Shown in pieces: positions 11,621-24,203 of a stretch of 64,000 bases of DNA. The translations under genes were made by a program, and so were the position numbers. Each line of letters starts with the position of its first letter. Position 1 is the stretch's first letter. This DNA is from Artemisia argyi (lineage: Eukaryota; Streptophyta; Magnoliopsida; Asterales; Asteraceae), in NCBI GenBank assembly GCA_030686995.1, contig CM060684.1, positions 5,973,897 to 6,037,896 on the forward strand. Direction: 5' to 3'. The notes beneath the pieces are model-generated. The model made no database searches. It saw nothing but the letters and a program-made list of their open reading frames with translations, and was not told where the DNA came from.

Positions 11621-11625
11621 ATGAT

Positions 11626-12240
11626 AGTCAACAGATGGCATATAATAGAAAATTATCATTCTTTTCATTAATATTGCATGGCAAAATATATCATAATCAC
11701 TCATATAAGCAAAAATAGATGTAACTACGACATGGAGTTGTTTTATTTTATTTATAAGGACTACAAAAATATATTTATGTTTAATGTACAGGTGGTGATG
11801 ACAAATTGCGCAAGTTGAAGAATGTAAAACGATATGATCTGATTGATTTTGTGTAAGGTCTTTGGTTACATCGATTAAAAGAAAATATAGTAATGAAACT
11901 TTAAAATTGTTTACGAAAATATTGATCCTCTAAGCAAAAATTCAGTATGTTGTATAAACATAATACATGCATATGTAGTCTAAAGAATCAACATCTTAGG
12001 TTTTAGTAATGGAGCATACATGGTTCTCTAATTTTGAATCGAAGAAAACCATAAACAAATACAAATTATAATTAACGTCAATTTTATAACTAGCAATAAA
12101 TCTTAAACCATGAGCTATGATTAGAAACACATATTATGACAATCATAGATGATATATTACAATAAGACATTCAACATTAATAGGATTTGACAATAAATAT
12201 AAGCAAATATTATACAGATTTAGACATTTAATTAACACTA
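11626..12240. other. AT-rich intergenic DNA
   Basis: No gene, RNA gene or repeat that I can support. Confidence 0.6.
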
Positions 12241-12280
12241 GACGAGTACCCGTACATAGCAACGGAATTTTATATCGACA

Positions 12281-13320
12281 GATCGTTTAGTGATAAAAAA
12301 GGTTTATGGGTTATAAACGAAAAATAATAAAAGTTTGAAGATTTAGAGATTAAACATAATGTTTTGAAACCCGGTTCGACCCGTTCTGGACGAAAAATGG
12401 GTCGATTTAAATCGAGTGAACCCGACAGGTTGGGTCGAAAACGGGTCAAATTAAACCGGGCCCGCCGGGTTTGAAGCGTCCCAGGTCAACCCGGTTTTCG
12501 ATGTGTATTAATAGTTTCATTTTGAAATATATGTTTTCGTATGGCTTTTATTAGTTAGACGAACCGGTGGCGACACCGGTTCCCGGTTGAACCCGTTGGT
12601 CCGGTCCAGTTTTCAAAACTATATGTACCATCAACTTGTTAGCTTGCATGAAACTTTGTGTGTTTTATTAATTTGTATAATGTGTAAAATAACATTTGTT
12701 AGTGTGTTAATTATTTTATATTTAGATTATGTTGTAGCTTGTTTAAATTGTACATTGTGAAAATTTTATTGTACTTTTTAGTAAGGGATGTTTTAATTGG
12801 TTGTTTTTAATTTGATATATATATGCTTTTAATTGGTTGTACAATGTGAATAAATTATTGTACTTTAAAGTTATGAGGTGTTTTAATAAGAGTATTAATT
12901 ATTCTATGCATTTCTCTCACCTTTAACTTTCTTTATAGCGACAAATAGTTTATTCGACAAATAGTTTATTCATCAAAAAAAGTTTATAGGTTATAAATGA
13001 AAAATAATAAAGTTTGAATATTTAGTAATTAAACATAATGTCTTGAAACCCGGTTCGACCCGGGTGGTTCAACCAGGTGAATCGTTCCGGTCGAAAAATT
13101 GGTTGATTTAAATTGTGTCAACTTGCTAGGTTGGGTCGAAAACGGATCAAATTAAACTGGTTCAACCCGTCTGGTTTGAAGCGTCCCGGGTCAACCCGGT
13201 TTGTGATTTATATTAATTGGTTGTATTTAATTTGGTAGATATGTTTTTAATTGGTTGTACAATGTAAATAAATTATTGTACTTTTAAGTAATGGGGTGTT
13301 TTGATAAGAGTATTAATTTT
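12281..13320. repeat. Imperfect direct repeat rich in GGGTCAACCCG-type words
   Basis: 12281-12500 (AAAGGTTTATGGGTTATAAA through the CCCGGTTCGACCCG block) returns at about 12965-13210. The following part at 12816-12900 (TTAATTGGTTGTACAATGTG) returns at 13236-13320. The GC-rich core is full of short self-complementary words (GGGTC/GACCC) in otherwise AT-rich DNA. Probably an old duplicated non-autonomous element; class unknown. Confidence 0.7.
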
Positions 13321-15170
13321 ATTTCATAATTTCCTTTAATAAGATTTTTCAAGATTTTCACTTTTCAAGATTGACCATTTTTTCAAGATTGACAATTTTT
13401 CCTTTATATGTAGTATAAATGTGAAATATTACAATTACAGACAATGGTATCTCACAATTTATCAAATGGGTACCACACAAAACAAATACGACATCTTAAA
13501 TCATGCATATATTAAAGCACATTGGTCTGTTTATTTTTTTCCCCTTAGCTAAGGTTCATGTGGGTCCAGGAGGTGTTAATTCATCTGAATGGGGAAGGGG
13601 CAATATTTCATCCATTATACACTAAGACGAAACAAAGGGAAACGTGGGCTTCATTTACATAAAAAAACAATATTTGATAACTTGGTGGGTCCATATCCTT
13701 CCCAATAAATAAAGAAAAAGAAACAACACCTTAAATCATGAATATAATAGACCGTATGCCTGAAACAGAATCTAGTATTATTAAGATTATTGAAAGTCGC
13801 ATAAAAAAAATAAATCACACATAAGTCTATTCGAAGTACATCATATTGGATTGTGTGATCTAACGTGAACGTTAAAGTTAGAATAATATATGGTATGGAT
13901 CAGTAACAAATTAACATATGGTAGTGGACAAATTTATAACAATATATTGAGTAATAAGTAGACCATATGGCTGTAGGTTATTAATAGATGAGTAACAAAT
14001 TCGAATAGTATTAGTATTAAGTAGATCATATGGACGAAGACATACCACGGGTAACCGAGGAAAAAAAAAATTTAGATCGTGCTGATAACGTGTTGTGAAC
14101 AAGAATAGAGAGAATGAAAGTAATCATTAATTGATCATCAATGAGATTTACAAAAAGTATATATAGACAAATATTAGGGCAAAACCTTAATAGCTAACAT
14201 GGCCGTGGGCCTATGTGCTATATGGACATCCACGTATAATTATTCATAACACTTTTCTTGTATTTTAATTATAGTTAGGTTTAAAAGACACATCATCGTA
14301 AATGGTTTACCACAAGTTTAGGTGATTTCTTTGATATATATGTTTCCTAAAGTCATCTTTATATATACTAGTATTATTTGATAAATACCGTCTAAAAATG
14401 TTAGTAACAAAGGAAATAGTGTCCGTCGCGTTGTGGCGGGGCTTTTTAGTTTTTTATTTGGTATTGCAATTGTAAAAGAAAAAATGAAATTTTGTTTCCT
14501 TTATTACTTTATGTTTCCGTTGCGGTTGAATATAACCGCATAATAGTTTATTTTTTTTCTTTTTTTTTTCTATATTTATTTTATGTTTTGTAATGTTTTT
14601 AGTTTTTTAGATAAATATCATGATTCAATTGTTTATTTGTTTAAGTCATTATAACATGGTAGTCCATAGGCTATAGCAACTACTTTTGATACTCGATCAC
14701 ACTAGTCCATAGGTCATACCAACATTGAGCTCCTGATGGGCTCCTGCATTTTCTGAATATTTAATGTGGTCGGTGCAGGAGAATTAGTATATATATAGAG
14801 AATAACAAGGTGTGAAGGCCTGTGCTTCGCGACAGGAATTTTGAATACAAAATTATTGATTTTTGTTGTGAGCCGTCGCGAAGCGCAAAGGCTTAACTCT
14901 GTAACGGATCGATAACCCAATGTCTATTTTGAAAATTTTCTTTTTTAATTTTGTTACATAAATTTTCCTTATATTAGCGTTTTGTTGCAAAGTTAGTCAT
15001 GAAGGACTGACGTTGCAACTGACTTGTTACATGAAGGATCAAATATTTCAAATTTACGTTCCATTACCATTTGGTGTGACAGTAGCAAAAATAATATTGC
15101 CTCTAATATTTTATTTAGTAGCCAGGCGCCACTTGACCACCTTCCTTTTGTGGTTTAGAATAAAGAAACA
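13321..15170. other. Gene-free AT-rich stretch
   Basis: No supported gene. A GC-rich hairpin word (GTCGCGTTGTGGCGGG) occurs near 14426. A second, GTGCTTCGCGACAGG near 14821, is partly mirrored at 14875-14893. Both resemble the element ends just downstream and may be decayed copies. Confidence 0.5.
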
Positions 15171-15171
15171 A

Positions 15172-16367
15172 GCACGCGTCGCCCGCTGCGTTGCAACGGG
15201 TAGTTTTTATTTATTTCGTGAGCGTTACGGACAATTTCAAAAAAAATTGTTAGATATGAGTAAGACACATTTGTATTAGTATTTCACTTGTTTCCCTTTT
15301 TACCATATCAAAACACATTTATGTGTTTGATGGTTGCCTCCTGTTGACGCACGACAACAAATGCAAAGAAAGACACGAGGACCAAGTTGGAATAAGGAGA
15401 TAGCTCGAAGGCTAAACATGGCCAAGTTGATGCAAGTTTCATCCTATATATGGAAGGATCACGTGGCAGCCCTTGCATTATATTTATTTCTTTCCTATGT
15501 GCCTTGCCTTCTTCTTATGCAATATATATCAATCATTTGTTTTTTTTATTCTTCATTTTGTCGCTATGTAGAGGAAGAGGATCATTAATCATCGCATAGT
15601 GGGCCTTCGTAGAGTAACAAACCGGGCAAAAAAAGGCCCAAGTTAAATGATATTTTATTCCACCGACATGTGTGCTATAATATATACAAGTAAGGGGTGC
15701 CCGCTACATTGCAGCGGATATTTTTTTTATTCTTCATTTGTTGTATATAACAAGGTGCAGGAACCCGCTGCGTTGCGGCGGGGGTGTTTACAACATTTTC
15801 ACATGGTTGCATGAGTAAAAATCGGGATGGTAAATGAAACAATTGTAGGAAATTTGTAGTGCAACAATTGATGAAAGGAGCAAACATGTTATAGTTAGCA
15901 AAAAGTGTGGATAAGGGTTTGCAGTGGTTGTAAACTTGTAATATAATGCAAATATCATGTGAGTGTGGGCCATATATTGTGAAAGTTTGACTTGCTAGTT
16001 GCTTCATACTATCTTGAATAATATGAAACTAATAATCGACGATGAACTATGATATTTGTGCAACACCTTTTGGGCTTAACATTATGAAACAAAGAAACCC
16101 AGCAAGAAGCCCAACAAAAAATAGTTTTTTAAGGCACTGAGCTCAAAGCAGTGCCCTATAATATATACAAGTAGGGGACGCCTGCTGCGTTGCAGCGGGT
16201 AATTTTTGTTTGTCTTACGAGGAATAAGTGTGCGATTTATTTGCTGCGTAAGGTACACCGTGTTTTTTTAAATTTTGTTTTAGTGTCTATTTTTTTGTTG
16301 GATTATCTATGAGCGGGAGATTTAATTATAATTTATTTTTGTTTAACTGTGTGCCTTTTTCTTTAGA

Positions 16368-16406
<39 letters not shown>

Positions 16407-16950
16407 TTTCTTTTGGTTGGTCAATTTGACAAATAATTTTTTTTTATATGAAGAAAGTGTGACCAATTGAAAGTTTGACATATATTGCTACCTTCATCTT
16501 GGGCCTAAGACAGCCGTAGGATCTTTTAACAAAGGGTGAGTCCAGTCCGAAAATCCAACTCAACCCATTATTAATCGGGTATATACCAAAACCGATCCAC
16601 AGACCACAAACTAAGACCCGGTATTAGTTATAAGTCTCGATTAGACCTAACATTTATTATCTCAAACATACCACCTACCACACCTGTTATTCTCTCTCAT
16701 CTAATCATCATCCCAAAAACTGAAAAACTCATCTCATCTAATCATCATCCGCGTTTCTAAGAGGTCGTATATGGAAATTTTTATTGTTGGCTTTTTTTGT
16801 GGTTCGTAGACGTATGTGATGGACGCATTTTTTTGGTGCATTAGTAGCTGCGTTGAGTTGGGCCAAAAACAGAGAAGAAGCAGGCCAGCAAGCCCAACAA
16901 TGAAATAATATTTTATAGCGCACAGCGCTCAACGTGGTACGCTATAATAT
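15172..16950 (+). mobile_element. Three head-to-tail hairpin-ended elements (Helitron-like)
   Basis: Three units of about 0.5, 0.46 and 0.77 kb begin with a palindromic GC block: CCCGCTGCGTTGCAACGGGT at about 15180, CCCGCTACATTGCAGCGG near 15698, and CCTGCTGCGTTGCAGCGGGT near 16181. They end in AGCCCAA..., a T-rich run, a hairpin and CTATAATATATA (about 15674, 16156 and 16942). The hairpin before 16156 has a perfect 7-bp stem, GGCACTG/CAGTGCC (16133-16139, 16149-16155). A further block, CCCGCTGCGTTGCGGCGGGG, lies near 15763. There is no coding capacity and no obvious target duplication. Tandem insertion and terminal hairpins fit non-autonomous Helitrons, but I do not see a clean CTRR end. Confidence 0.5.
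16370..16404. repeat. Poly(T) run
   Basis: About 34 consecutive T residues; length is likely to vary between reads or individuals. Confidence 0.9.
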
Positions 16951-17210
16951 ATATAGACAATAGACAATAACTTTAATGTATTAAACTAAAAACATTAATT
17001 TTTTTGGCAAATATTTAAAATAGATCTAAATTCTCTAACTAGAGAAAAGTTTAACATAAATCACAAATTCTCTAAATGTCAAATGGACAAATGTTTGCCA
17101 TTTATTTTTTATCGAATTAAAAAAAAAATAATAAATAAAAAAAATAAAAAAAAAAATAAAAAAATTAACGGTTTGTAAGATATTTAATTTAAAAAAATAA
17201 GAATGAAAGT

Positions 17211-17265
<55 letters not shown>

Positions 17266-17840
17266 AAATCATAGTAGTACTTGATTTGTTATAAGTTGTA
17301 AATGGGCTTATTGGCCCAATCTACTATCCACAAACAAAGTCTTCTTTTTAGATATTGTATTGTCAAGCCATAAAAAAAAATAAAAGAAGTTTGAATTCAT
17401 TTTGAAATATTTCTAGCATAGTTGCCATATATTTATTTGCGAATTAAAGTCCGATCTATATTTTACTAAGGTGGACAAGTACGAGTTGAGGTGAGTATGA
17501 GTTCGATGAGACGTCCTTAGCGTAATTCTAGCTCCCTTTCGATAGCGAGACACATGTTCCTGATGCAAAGCTCGAGCTCACCTCGAGAGAGTTGGAACAT
17601 TACTCAAACATATTAGTAATAAGTAACTGTACCTTGATGTTAAAGCTCAATTATGTTCGACTACAAGAACTCGATTGCTTGTTTGCATACATATATGAAT
17701 ACTTCAAGCTAGTTTGAGTTGAGTTCGAGCTCGAATAACTACATAAAAGCTCAACTTATTAGTAATAATAATAATAATATGAAATAGCACACTTTCTTTG
17801 TATTAAGTACTTATAACACTCTTGATTGTGAATCAAGTTT
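16951..17840. other. AT-rich intergenic DNA with poly(T) tract
   Basis: Contains A-rich DNA at 17118-17170 and a run of about 45 T at 17214-17259. No gene seen. Confidence 0.6.
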
Positions 17841-18137
17841 TTAAAAGCATGAAATCATAACATAAAGTATTGATCCAAAATGAGTCGATATGCTCAATGA
17901 TGGGTGATAGATGATAGATGGGACTACGGAGTAAGCCTTTCGACCAAGCACCTTTTTGTTAACAGTAAAGCTGGCAGACATCGGTGTCATGGCGGTTGGC
18001 ACGTTGGCTTCCCAACAACAATGATATACATCACCACTGCAGCATGCTATGCCTTGCACCACCACCGTCGTCGTCCCTAAAAATAAAAGCATCAAACCGA
18101 ACACAAGTAACCCCATGTTCTTATTACCGCCAGCCAT
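17841..18137 (-). CDS. Small secreted peptide with CC-x6-CC core
   Basis: A 98-residue frame. After a short polar start (MAGGNKN) residues 8-28 are strongly hydrophobic (LLVFGLMLLFLGTTT), a good signal peptide with likely cleavage near Gly29. The mature part opens with two cysteine pairs, Cys32-Cys33 and Cys40-Cys41, around SGDVYH. A minus-strand TATA-like word (CTTATATATAC, about 18163-18173) lies about 30 bp upstream. Three relatives occur in the window: a diverged copy (29441-29662), a frameshifted pseudogene (28190-28306) and a fragment (52147-52209). The fragment keeps the exact CC-x6-CC spacing and the Gly-Asp/Glu pair. I do not recognise the family. A secreted peptide (signal or defence) is inference; the C-terminal 25 residues may be unconstrained. 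An intron cannot be excluded. Confidence 0.6.
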   Translation of the reverse strand: MAGGNKNMGLLVFGLMLLFLGTTTVVVQGIACCSGDVYHCCWEANVPTAMTPMSASFTVNKKVLGRKAYSVVPSIIYHPSLSISTHFGSILYVMISCF

Positions 18138-18419
18138 TGTTCTTATTTTTTAAGCTCTATAATTGTATATATAAGCACAACATTAATGAACGTGTTCATC
18201 AATTTATATGCACAAATACATGCATATGTACTTAGGATTAATATCACACACATTTAGCTTATAGTGAAGACTAAAATACTATGTTCATTCATACTTTGTA
18301 TTTTCCTTTAAGGTTAAAATAATCATTGTGTGTGTTGTGTTCTACCTAAGTCGATCGGCTACAAATGATTCCACACATCAACAAGGTTAAAATGGTATAG
18401 GTTTTTTCTTGTTTCATTG

Positions 18420-21400
18420 TGTAACACCCCCAATTCATGGATGCAGCGGAATTCGAACTGGGTGTTACTCGACGGCACAATAGTCACAATAATAGAAAAC
18501 GAACTCCAATTGAGTCGTTTTTAAAAGATGTATCATTCAAATTATATAAATATCAGAGTTTACAAAATGAGGTCCCAATTGGTTCCATGTTTACAAATCA
18601 CAATAAGTGAGTTTTTGAATGATAATAAAATTTATATCCCTCTTGAGTATCCGTGTCCTTCCGTGCCATCCTTGATCGTCATGAACCTGAAATACATGCT
18701 TGAGAGGTCAACACAAAGGTTGAGTGATATTCATAGAGTTTGTTAAATCGTTTGAACACAATATGTTGGTAGTGTGAGTTATAAGTTCACACCAATGTTT
18801 GGAAACAAAATCGTTATTTATTTCACTAAGCTTATGACACCAAAACGTTAACGTGTACCAATATCGATCGGCAGATTTATCCCGGTAGGTACTTTGCTAA
18901 CATACCTAAATCTCAAATATTAATGCATTTGTTTGAACTTAGTCAATACAAATGGGATTCGTCAATCCCAATAGGCCTATTATTAATATTCGCGCTCACT
19001 ATTGCTAGTGACTAAATGGTTCATAATAAAGGATCTCGGTTTAGCAAGGTTGGTACTTAGTGATAATAAAACATCGTCGTGAAGCATACATTAGAAAGCA
19101 TTGTATTCGATTTAGAAATAGCATGTATTCCCCCCAAGGAATTGTAAAACAATTAAGTAATGGAAAGTGGGGCTATGAACTCACCTTAAGTAGGATAGCA
19201 AGTAATGAAGGTGATGGTTGGATCGTGTAGGTTTCTATGAGCAACCTATAATAGAATGTCGCGACTTAGGATTTGAGTAATGAATATAACGGAGTGCCTA
19301 TATATATATCTTGCATCTATTCCATGATGTGGTATGATGTATGTTGTAAGTCTTTGAAAGAAAGATTCATGAAACATGTATGTTTTGGTATATCGTTCAC
19401 TACCGTTCGGGCCGACATAATTCAGAAGTCATGTTAGTAAGCGTTCGAGGAGCCAGGACACTTTAACTCGTAAATCCACAACTCAACTCGACGGCTTACA
19501 TGATGAACTCCTCACATGAAGCTCCCTACTATTGTAGTAGTTGATAAAATATATAGATATAAGTTTTGATTCGAAAAGTTACTTGTCCGATATTTGAATA
19601 AACTTAGGAAAGTTTATTAGTACATGAAGATTGTTATTAGGGGAAGTTTCATAAGTCTTGAATGACCATTTTCTCTTGGTAATATCTCATGGTTTCCTTT
19701 TAGGTGAAGTAAATCCAAATTGCTTGTTCATGTTATCGCCTAATTCATTGTTTCATGTTTACGCCTATGTAAGTTGTTATGGTCGTTTCGTCATGGCCTA
19801 GCCATGACCTTTGGTCCTTGTTCCAAGGTCATGAGACCCAACCTTGGCTCTAGCCATGGTTGTGGTCTTGATTATAGGTCATAAGACCTCTTGTTCCTTT
19901 CAAAGTATAACCATAATCTAGTGACTTTCGCCTAAAAATGGGCTGTTTAGAATTTGAAGAATTTTATCACTCGGAAAGCATTTTTAGGTCTCGAGCTTCT
20001 TTGTTCCTGAACGAAAACGTCGTTCCGGACAACTTTCGTGTTTTAACTTTTTGATGAATCGGACCAGAAGTATGACTTTCAAAAACTCAGAATGCAAGAC
20101 AGGAAGGTTTGGGCAGTTTTGCCGGAAATCTTTGGTAACTTCAAATCGGCGTAACTTTTGACTCGTTTACTCGTTTTAGGTGGTTCAAATTGCTATGGTT
20201 TCCTTGTTAAGTCCTCTACTGTATTATGTAATAATCCAATATCATATTTTTACCATTTTGATCAGGTTATACCAACAAATTCACTAATTTGCTTGTTTTA
20301 GTAACTTGTTTCAACAATTCATTATAACAACATCTTTTACTCATCTTTATACATCATGGACATTTATACAAGACATAATATAGCAATAATAACATGTACA
20401 TAACATGAACATGATTATTTAACAAGAATCAAGTTAGGGTTTGGCTCACAACTTTTGGCTTTCAAAGATGAAAGGAAGTTAACATGTAAGGATAGGACTT
20501 TGATAGACTTGCTTCAACCCTTTTTCACTTCATGCAACCTTTCTACCCTTGGTATTCTTGAAAGATGGATGATGAAGATTAAGGTGAATTGAGTGGATTT
20601 AAACTCAAGAGAAATCACCAAGTATATTAGGGATTGGAAGAGTTTTGGTGAATGATATCCTAACTAGGGTTTCTACCTTGAAGAATCACTTGAACCTTGC
20701 TAGAAATTAGAAGGAATTAAGCTAAGAATGGGAGGGTTTTGGGGTTGGAGGTGCACGGCACAAATGGGGAGGGGAGGGGGGGTATTTATAGTCCAAAAAT
20801 GAGGAGGTTAGGAAAGTGCTAGGAAAGTGTTACAACTTGGTGACCAAGTTGTAAATAAGTGTTGATTTTAAGGGTAAATTCATAAGTTTGAGCCACATAG
20901 TGTGAAACCCCCCCCCCCCCCTAGGGCGGTTCACAAGGATAAGGGAGGGTGAGGTGTGCCTTGGATGATATTATCCAAGTTACTAGATGAGTTTTGACTC
21001 CGGGAAATGCCAATCGTAAATGATTAAGCCTCAAAACGTAAAACCGGGTGTCGTAAAATTATGAAACTTTAAAGTATTGTTAGACATGTCCATATAGTCC
21101 ATAATAAAATATAAAATGAGTGGTAGGATCTATCGGGTGCCAAAACCCTGCTAAAAACTGGAAACACGGGTCTAAAACGCGTAATACGTAAAATGTACGA
21201 ATTTTGCGTAAAACCGAGAAAAGTAAAATGTTACTTTTCTAATAGGATAAAAATGATTTAAAATGACTCATAATGTCTAGACTGGGCTCAGTCTAGTGTC
21301 GGTTGGTATTAAATGTCTTTTAGACATCAAACCGTAAGCCTAAAAATCACGAAATGATTTATAACATCAAGGGATGATTTTTGGTCAATGGAGGAGGGAA

Positions 21401-21874
21401 AGAATATGTTGACTTTTTCTAATAATTTTGAAAACTCAAAATGTCTTAGAAACTCGTTTTGTGGTCTAACGGTTAATCGCCCATTCGGTTAAGCGTGCTC
21501 ATGTGAGATTAGTACCGACATGGGTGACCTGCTGGGAAGTCTTTGGTCATGTTTTTCTCAGTCACGATTAATTCTCAAATAAATCATGAGTGTGTCAAAC
21601 ATTTTTCTGATGCGGGGTCACTTAACGCGGTCGAGTTTCGTTGTACGTAGAATTTCTGAATGACGTTTTACCCTAAAACGTGTAATTCCTTAATAACTTT
21701 CACGAAAATGATCTGACGAATGTCAAACATTTAATTTGCCATGGAAATGATTTATCACTCGAGAATATCAAATAAAAATCAACTTTCGGGAAAGTTTCGG
21801 GAAAAATGAATAGTAAAAGTGAATAGTGAAATTTTCCGGGAAAAGTAAATATCCTGAAAATGCGAATTGTTACA
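18420..21874 (-). repeat. 3' LTR of the non-coding element
   Basis: 3455 bp. The last bases in element orientation form a 9-bp inverted repeat, GTAACACCC/GGGTGTTAC (18421-18429 and 18461-18469). A TATA box, CTATAAATACC on the minus strand, lies at about 20782-20792. A C run of 14 at 20909-20922 is one of few places where it differs from its partner. Confidence 0.92.
21476..21541 (+). other. 5S rRNA-derived internal promoter relic in the LTR
   Basis: GGTTAAGCGTGCTC (about 21487-21500) and GGGTGACCTGCTGGGAAGTC (21522-21541) match the A-box and C-box of plant 5S rRNA at the correct spacing, with recognisable sequence between (GAGATTAGTAC). CGCCCAT upstream also fits. The 5' half of the gene is absent. 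It lies on the plus strand, opposite to the element, upstream of the LTR TATA box. The partner copy is at 27714-27777. Pol III activity is possible but untested. Confidence 0.8.
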
Positions 21875-22009
21875 GTCTCTACCCCTTACGGGGAACTTCG
21901 TCCCGAAGTTCTATGTGTGTCATATGTTGGAGTGGTGTCGATAAAGATGTGTGGTTACTTATGAGGACCAAAGTCTGAAATTACTAGTGATGTAGTTTGA
22001 TTTGTCTCA

Positions 22010-22290
22010 GAATATGGTGTGTCAATAGAGATTGATAACATGGTTGAATATCAGTAGAGATCCATATAATAGTCGAATATCAAAGAAAATTGATATAGCA
22101 GTCGATTATTAATAGAAATTGATATAGTAGTTGTACAGAAATTGATATAGTTAAATATCAAAATGGAAATTGATATAGTTGTCAAGTATCAATAGCAATT
22201 GATATAACAGTTGAACAACAATAGCAATTTACATAGGAATCCAATAAATGGAAATTGATATAGTAGTGGAATATCAATGGAAATTGGGAT
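22010..22290. repeat. Degenerate short tandem repeat
   Basis: About seven variants of a 25-40 bp unit built on GAAATTGATATAGTAGTYGAATATCAA. The word is partly self-complementary (TTGATATAG/AATATCAA). Confidence 0.7.
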
Positions 22291-23711
22291 AGTAGTCACA
22301 ATCATAGTCTAGTAGGTAATCGGTTGTTGTACCTAGTGTTTATGTCATGGTTTGAAGCGATGTTGGTGAAAAGATAGGATTTCTTGTGGCGAATATAATG
22401 TAGGTATCATGCCATACCCGAGCAATGTAATGTAGGTTGACTTCATACTTATGTTATTTCGGATACAAATAAGCCCACTTGTTTATAATTCTTTATTTAC
22501 ATAGAGAGGCATCCCAAACAATGTAACTAAAGGAATATAAACGTATGGTTCGATGATTTATAATTTCTTTATTTAAATAAAAAGGCATCCCAATCCATTC
22601 AAATAAGGACATTATAAATCATCCTACTCAAGAATTCCCGACACAACATTCATACTTAGCCGGTGAGTTACAAGGTAGTGTATTATAAGATGATATTGGC
22701 GTTCCAAAAGTACAAGATGAATATTCAATCTTGTAAAGCTGATAATGGTGCTTGTGGTGTAACTAAGGATGATTTGAGCTTTAAAAGTGCATCAAAATCT
22801 GTTAATGAGCTTGTGGTTCCAACGGTCGTGAAGATAATGTTATGATATGTTGATGAACAAAAGTGTGTAGTGTATGCTTAACATTAATACTCTTAGGTAT
22901 AGATGTTGAGTTTATTTTGAAAATCTTAAGAGATTTTAAAAGTTTATGATGGAATGGTATCCTAAACAGAATGGTACTTCTACAGGATGAAGAGAATAAT
23001 TGATAACTATCCCAAGATAGTAGTTCGGATTATCTCATAAATGAAAATTTCAAGAATGAATTTAGATCATACAAATAAGGTGTTAAGATTTCGCTGAGTG
23101 GTAAGACACTATCGTGTCTCTAGATTGTTTTAATGTATTCTGGTGGTTTATCGTGTTCATGTAGGAAATCAATCTAAACATAACCCTAGTACAACTACTC
23201 TCAGTATTTGAAAATTTTAAGTCGAATATAGTTAGTCAGACTATATTCCACTGTCCCTAGGTTAAATATAGGTGACTAGTCTATATTTAGCCAAGGTTCG
23301 ATAAAATTTTCAAATACCTAAATTAGGTATACTTGTGATATGTCCCTTGGTTTTGGGAAACTGTTCACTAAACAAAGGCGATGTCAACCCTTAAGTTGCA
23401 AGTCCCGTCCATACAAGACTTGTAACGTATGTTTTCATATTCCATTGCATAGAAGGTAGTAAGGGTAGATACGTATGGAAAGGAAGTTTTAAGTAGTTCT
23501 AAAATAGAACATACTTGGCCAGGATCACGAACTTTTAATAATGAAGGTTTCATAAGAAAACTTTGATGAATGTAGAGAAAGTTCAGCTTTTGTCGATGAT
23601 GGATTAGTTTGTCCTTTAGAAATCTCATATTTCTTGTTTTGAAATCGATAGATTGTGACGGGTTTTTGATATCATAAGAAATGATATTGATGATGTGATG
23701 GAATAATTCTA

Positions 23712-24080
23712 GAGACCATTTGCACAAAACACAATGTCTCGGAAGTAGGTTAGACCATTGTGCAATTCACAATGTCTGGGAAGTAGGTTAGGCCATTGTG
23801 TGACTCAAAACATTTGAGAAATGATTAAGACCATTGTATCATACAATGTCTTGGAAAATGAATGAGACCATTGTATCTCACAATGTCTTGGAAAATGAAT
23901 GAGGCCATTGTATCTCACAATGTTTTGAAAAGTGAATGAGACCATTGTATCTCACAATGTCTTGAAAAATGAATGAGACCATTGTATCTCACAATGTCTT
24001 GAAAAATGAATGAGACCATTGTATCTCACAATGTCTTGGAAAATAGGAAAGACCATTGCAATCAGTTACAATGTCTTGGA
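23712..24080. repeat. 37-bp tandem repeat with internal inverted repeat
   Basis: About ten units of GACCATTGTATCTCACAATG plus TCTTGGAAAATGAATGA. Phase starts at 23829, 23866 and 23903 give a 37-bp period; flanking units are variant. Each unit holds the inverted pair CATTGT/ACAATG and could form a small hairpin. Confidence 0.88.
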
Positions 24081-24203
24081 CATATAATGTTGGAGTAGGA
24101 ACATGATTGGGAGAGTGTGGCTGTGCCGAAATGCCTTAGAATAGGCATACACAGATATGTTTAGTCCATTGTTTAGATAAATGATTGAAAATAAACCGAG
24201 TTT

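Larger units (their letters stand above)
1196..11625 (+). mobile_element. Complete Ty3/gypsy LTR retrotransposon, Tat type
   Basis: Two 499-bp LTRs (1201-1699 and 11122-11620) start TGATGACG and end ATCAACA. They are flanked by the 5-bp direct repeat ATGAT (1196-1200 and 11621-11625). I count three differences between the LTRs, at 1567, 1607 and 1640, all transitions (0.6%), so the insertion is recent. A primer binding site follows the 5' LTR and a G-rich purine tract precedes the 3' LTR. The interior holds one gag-pol frame (1736-7354), a spacer with 61-bp tandem repeats, and a spliced gene on the opposite strand (8083-10700). Integrase ends without a chromodomain. The long 3' region with an antisense gene is known from the Tat/Retand group, so I place it there. 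It looks autonomous. Confidence 0.96.

Noticed and set aside
15013..15588. Two small plus-strand frames (88 and 84 codons)
   Set aside because: No homology recognised; the second has a hydrophobic tail by composition, and both lie around hairpin-ended elements.
18528..18746. 72-codon frame repeated at 24760-24978
   Set aside because: Identical because both lie in the two LTRs of one element; no domain, antisense to the element.
21476..21541. Functional 5S rRNA gene
   Set aside because: Only the 3' half of the gene with the internal promoter is present.
23712..24080. CRISPR-like regular repeat
   Set aside because: Units are contiguous tandem repeats without unique spacers, in plant DNA.
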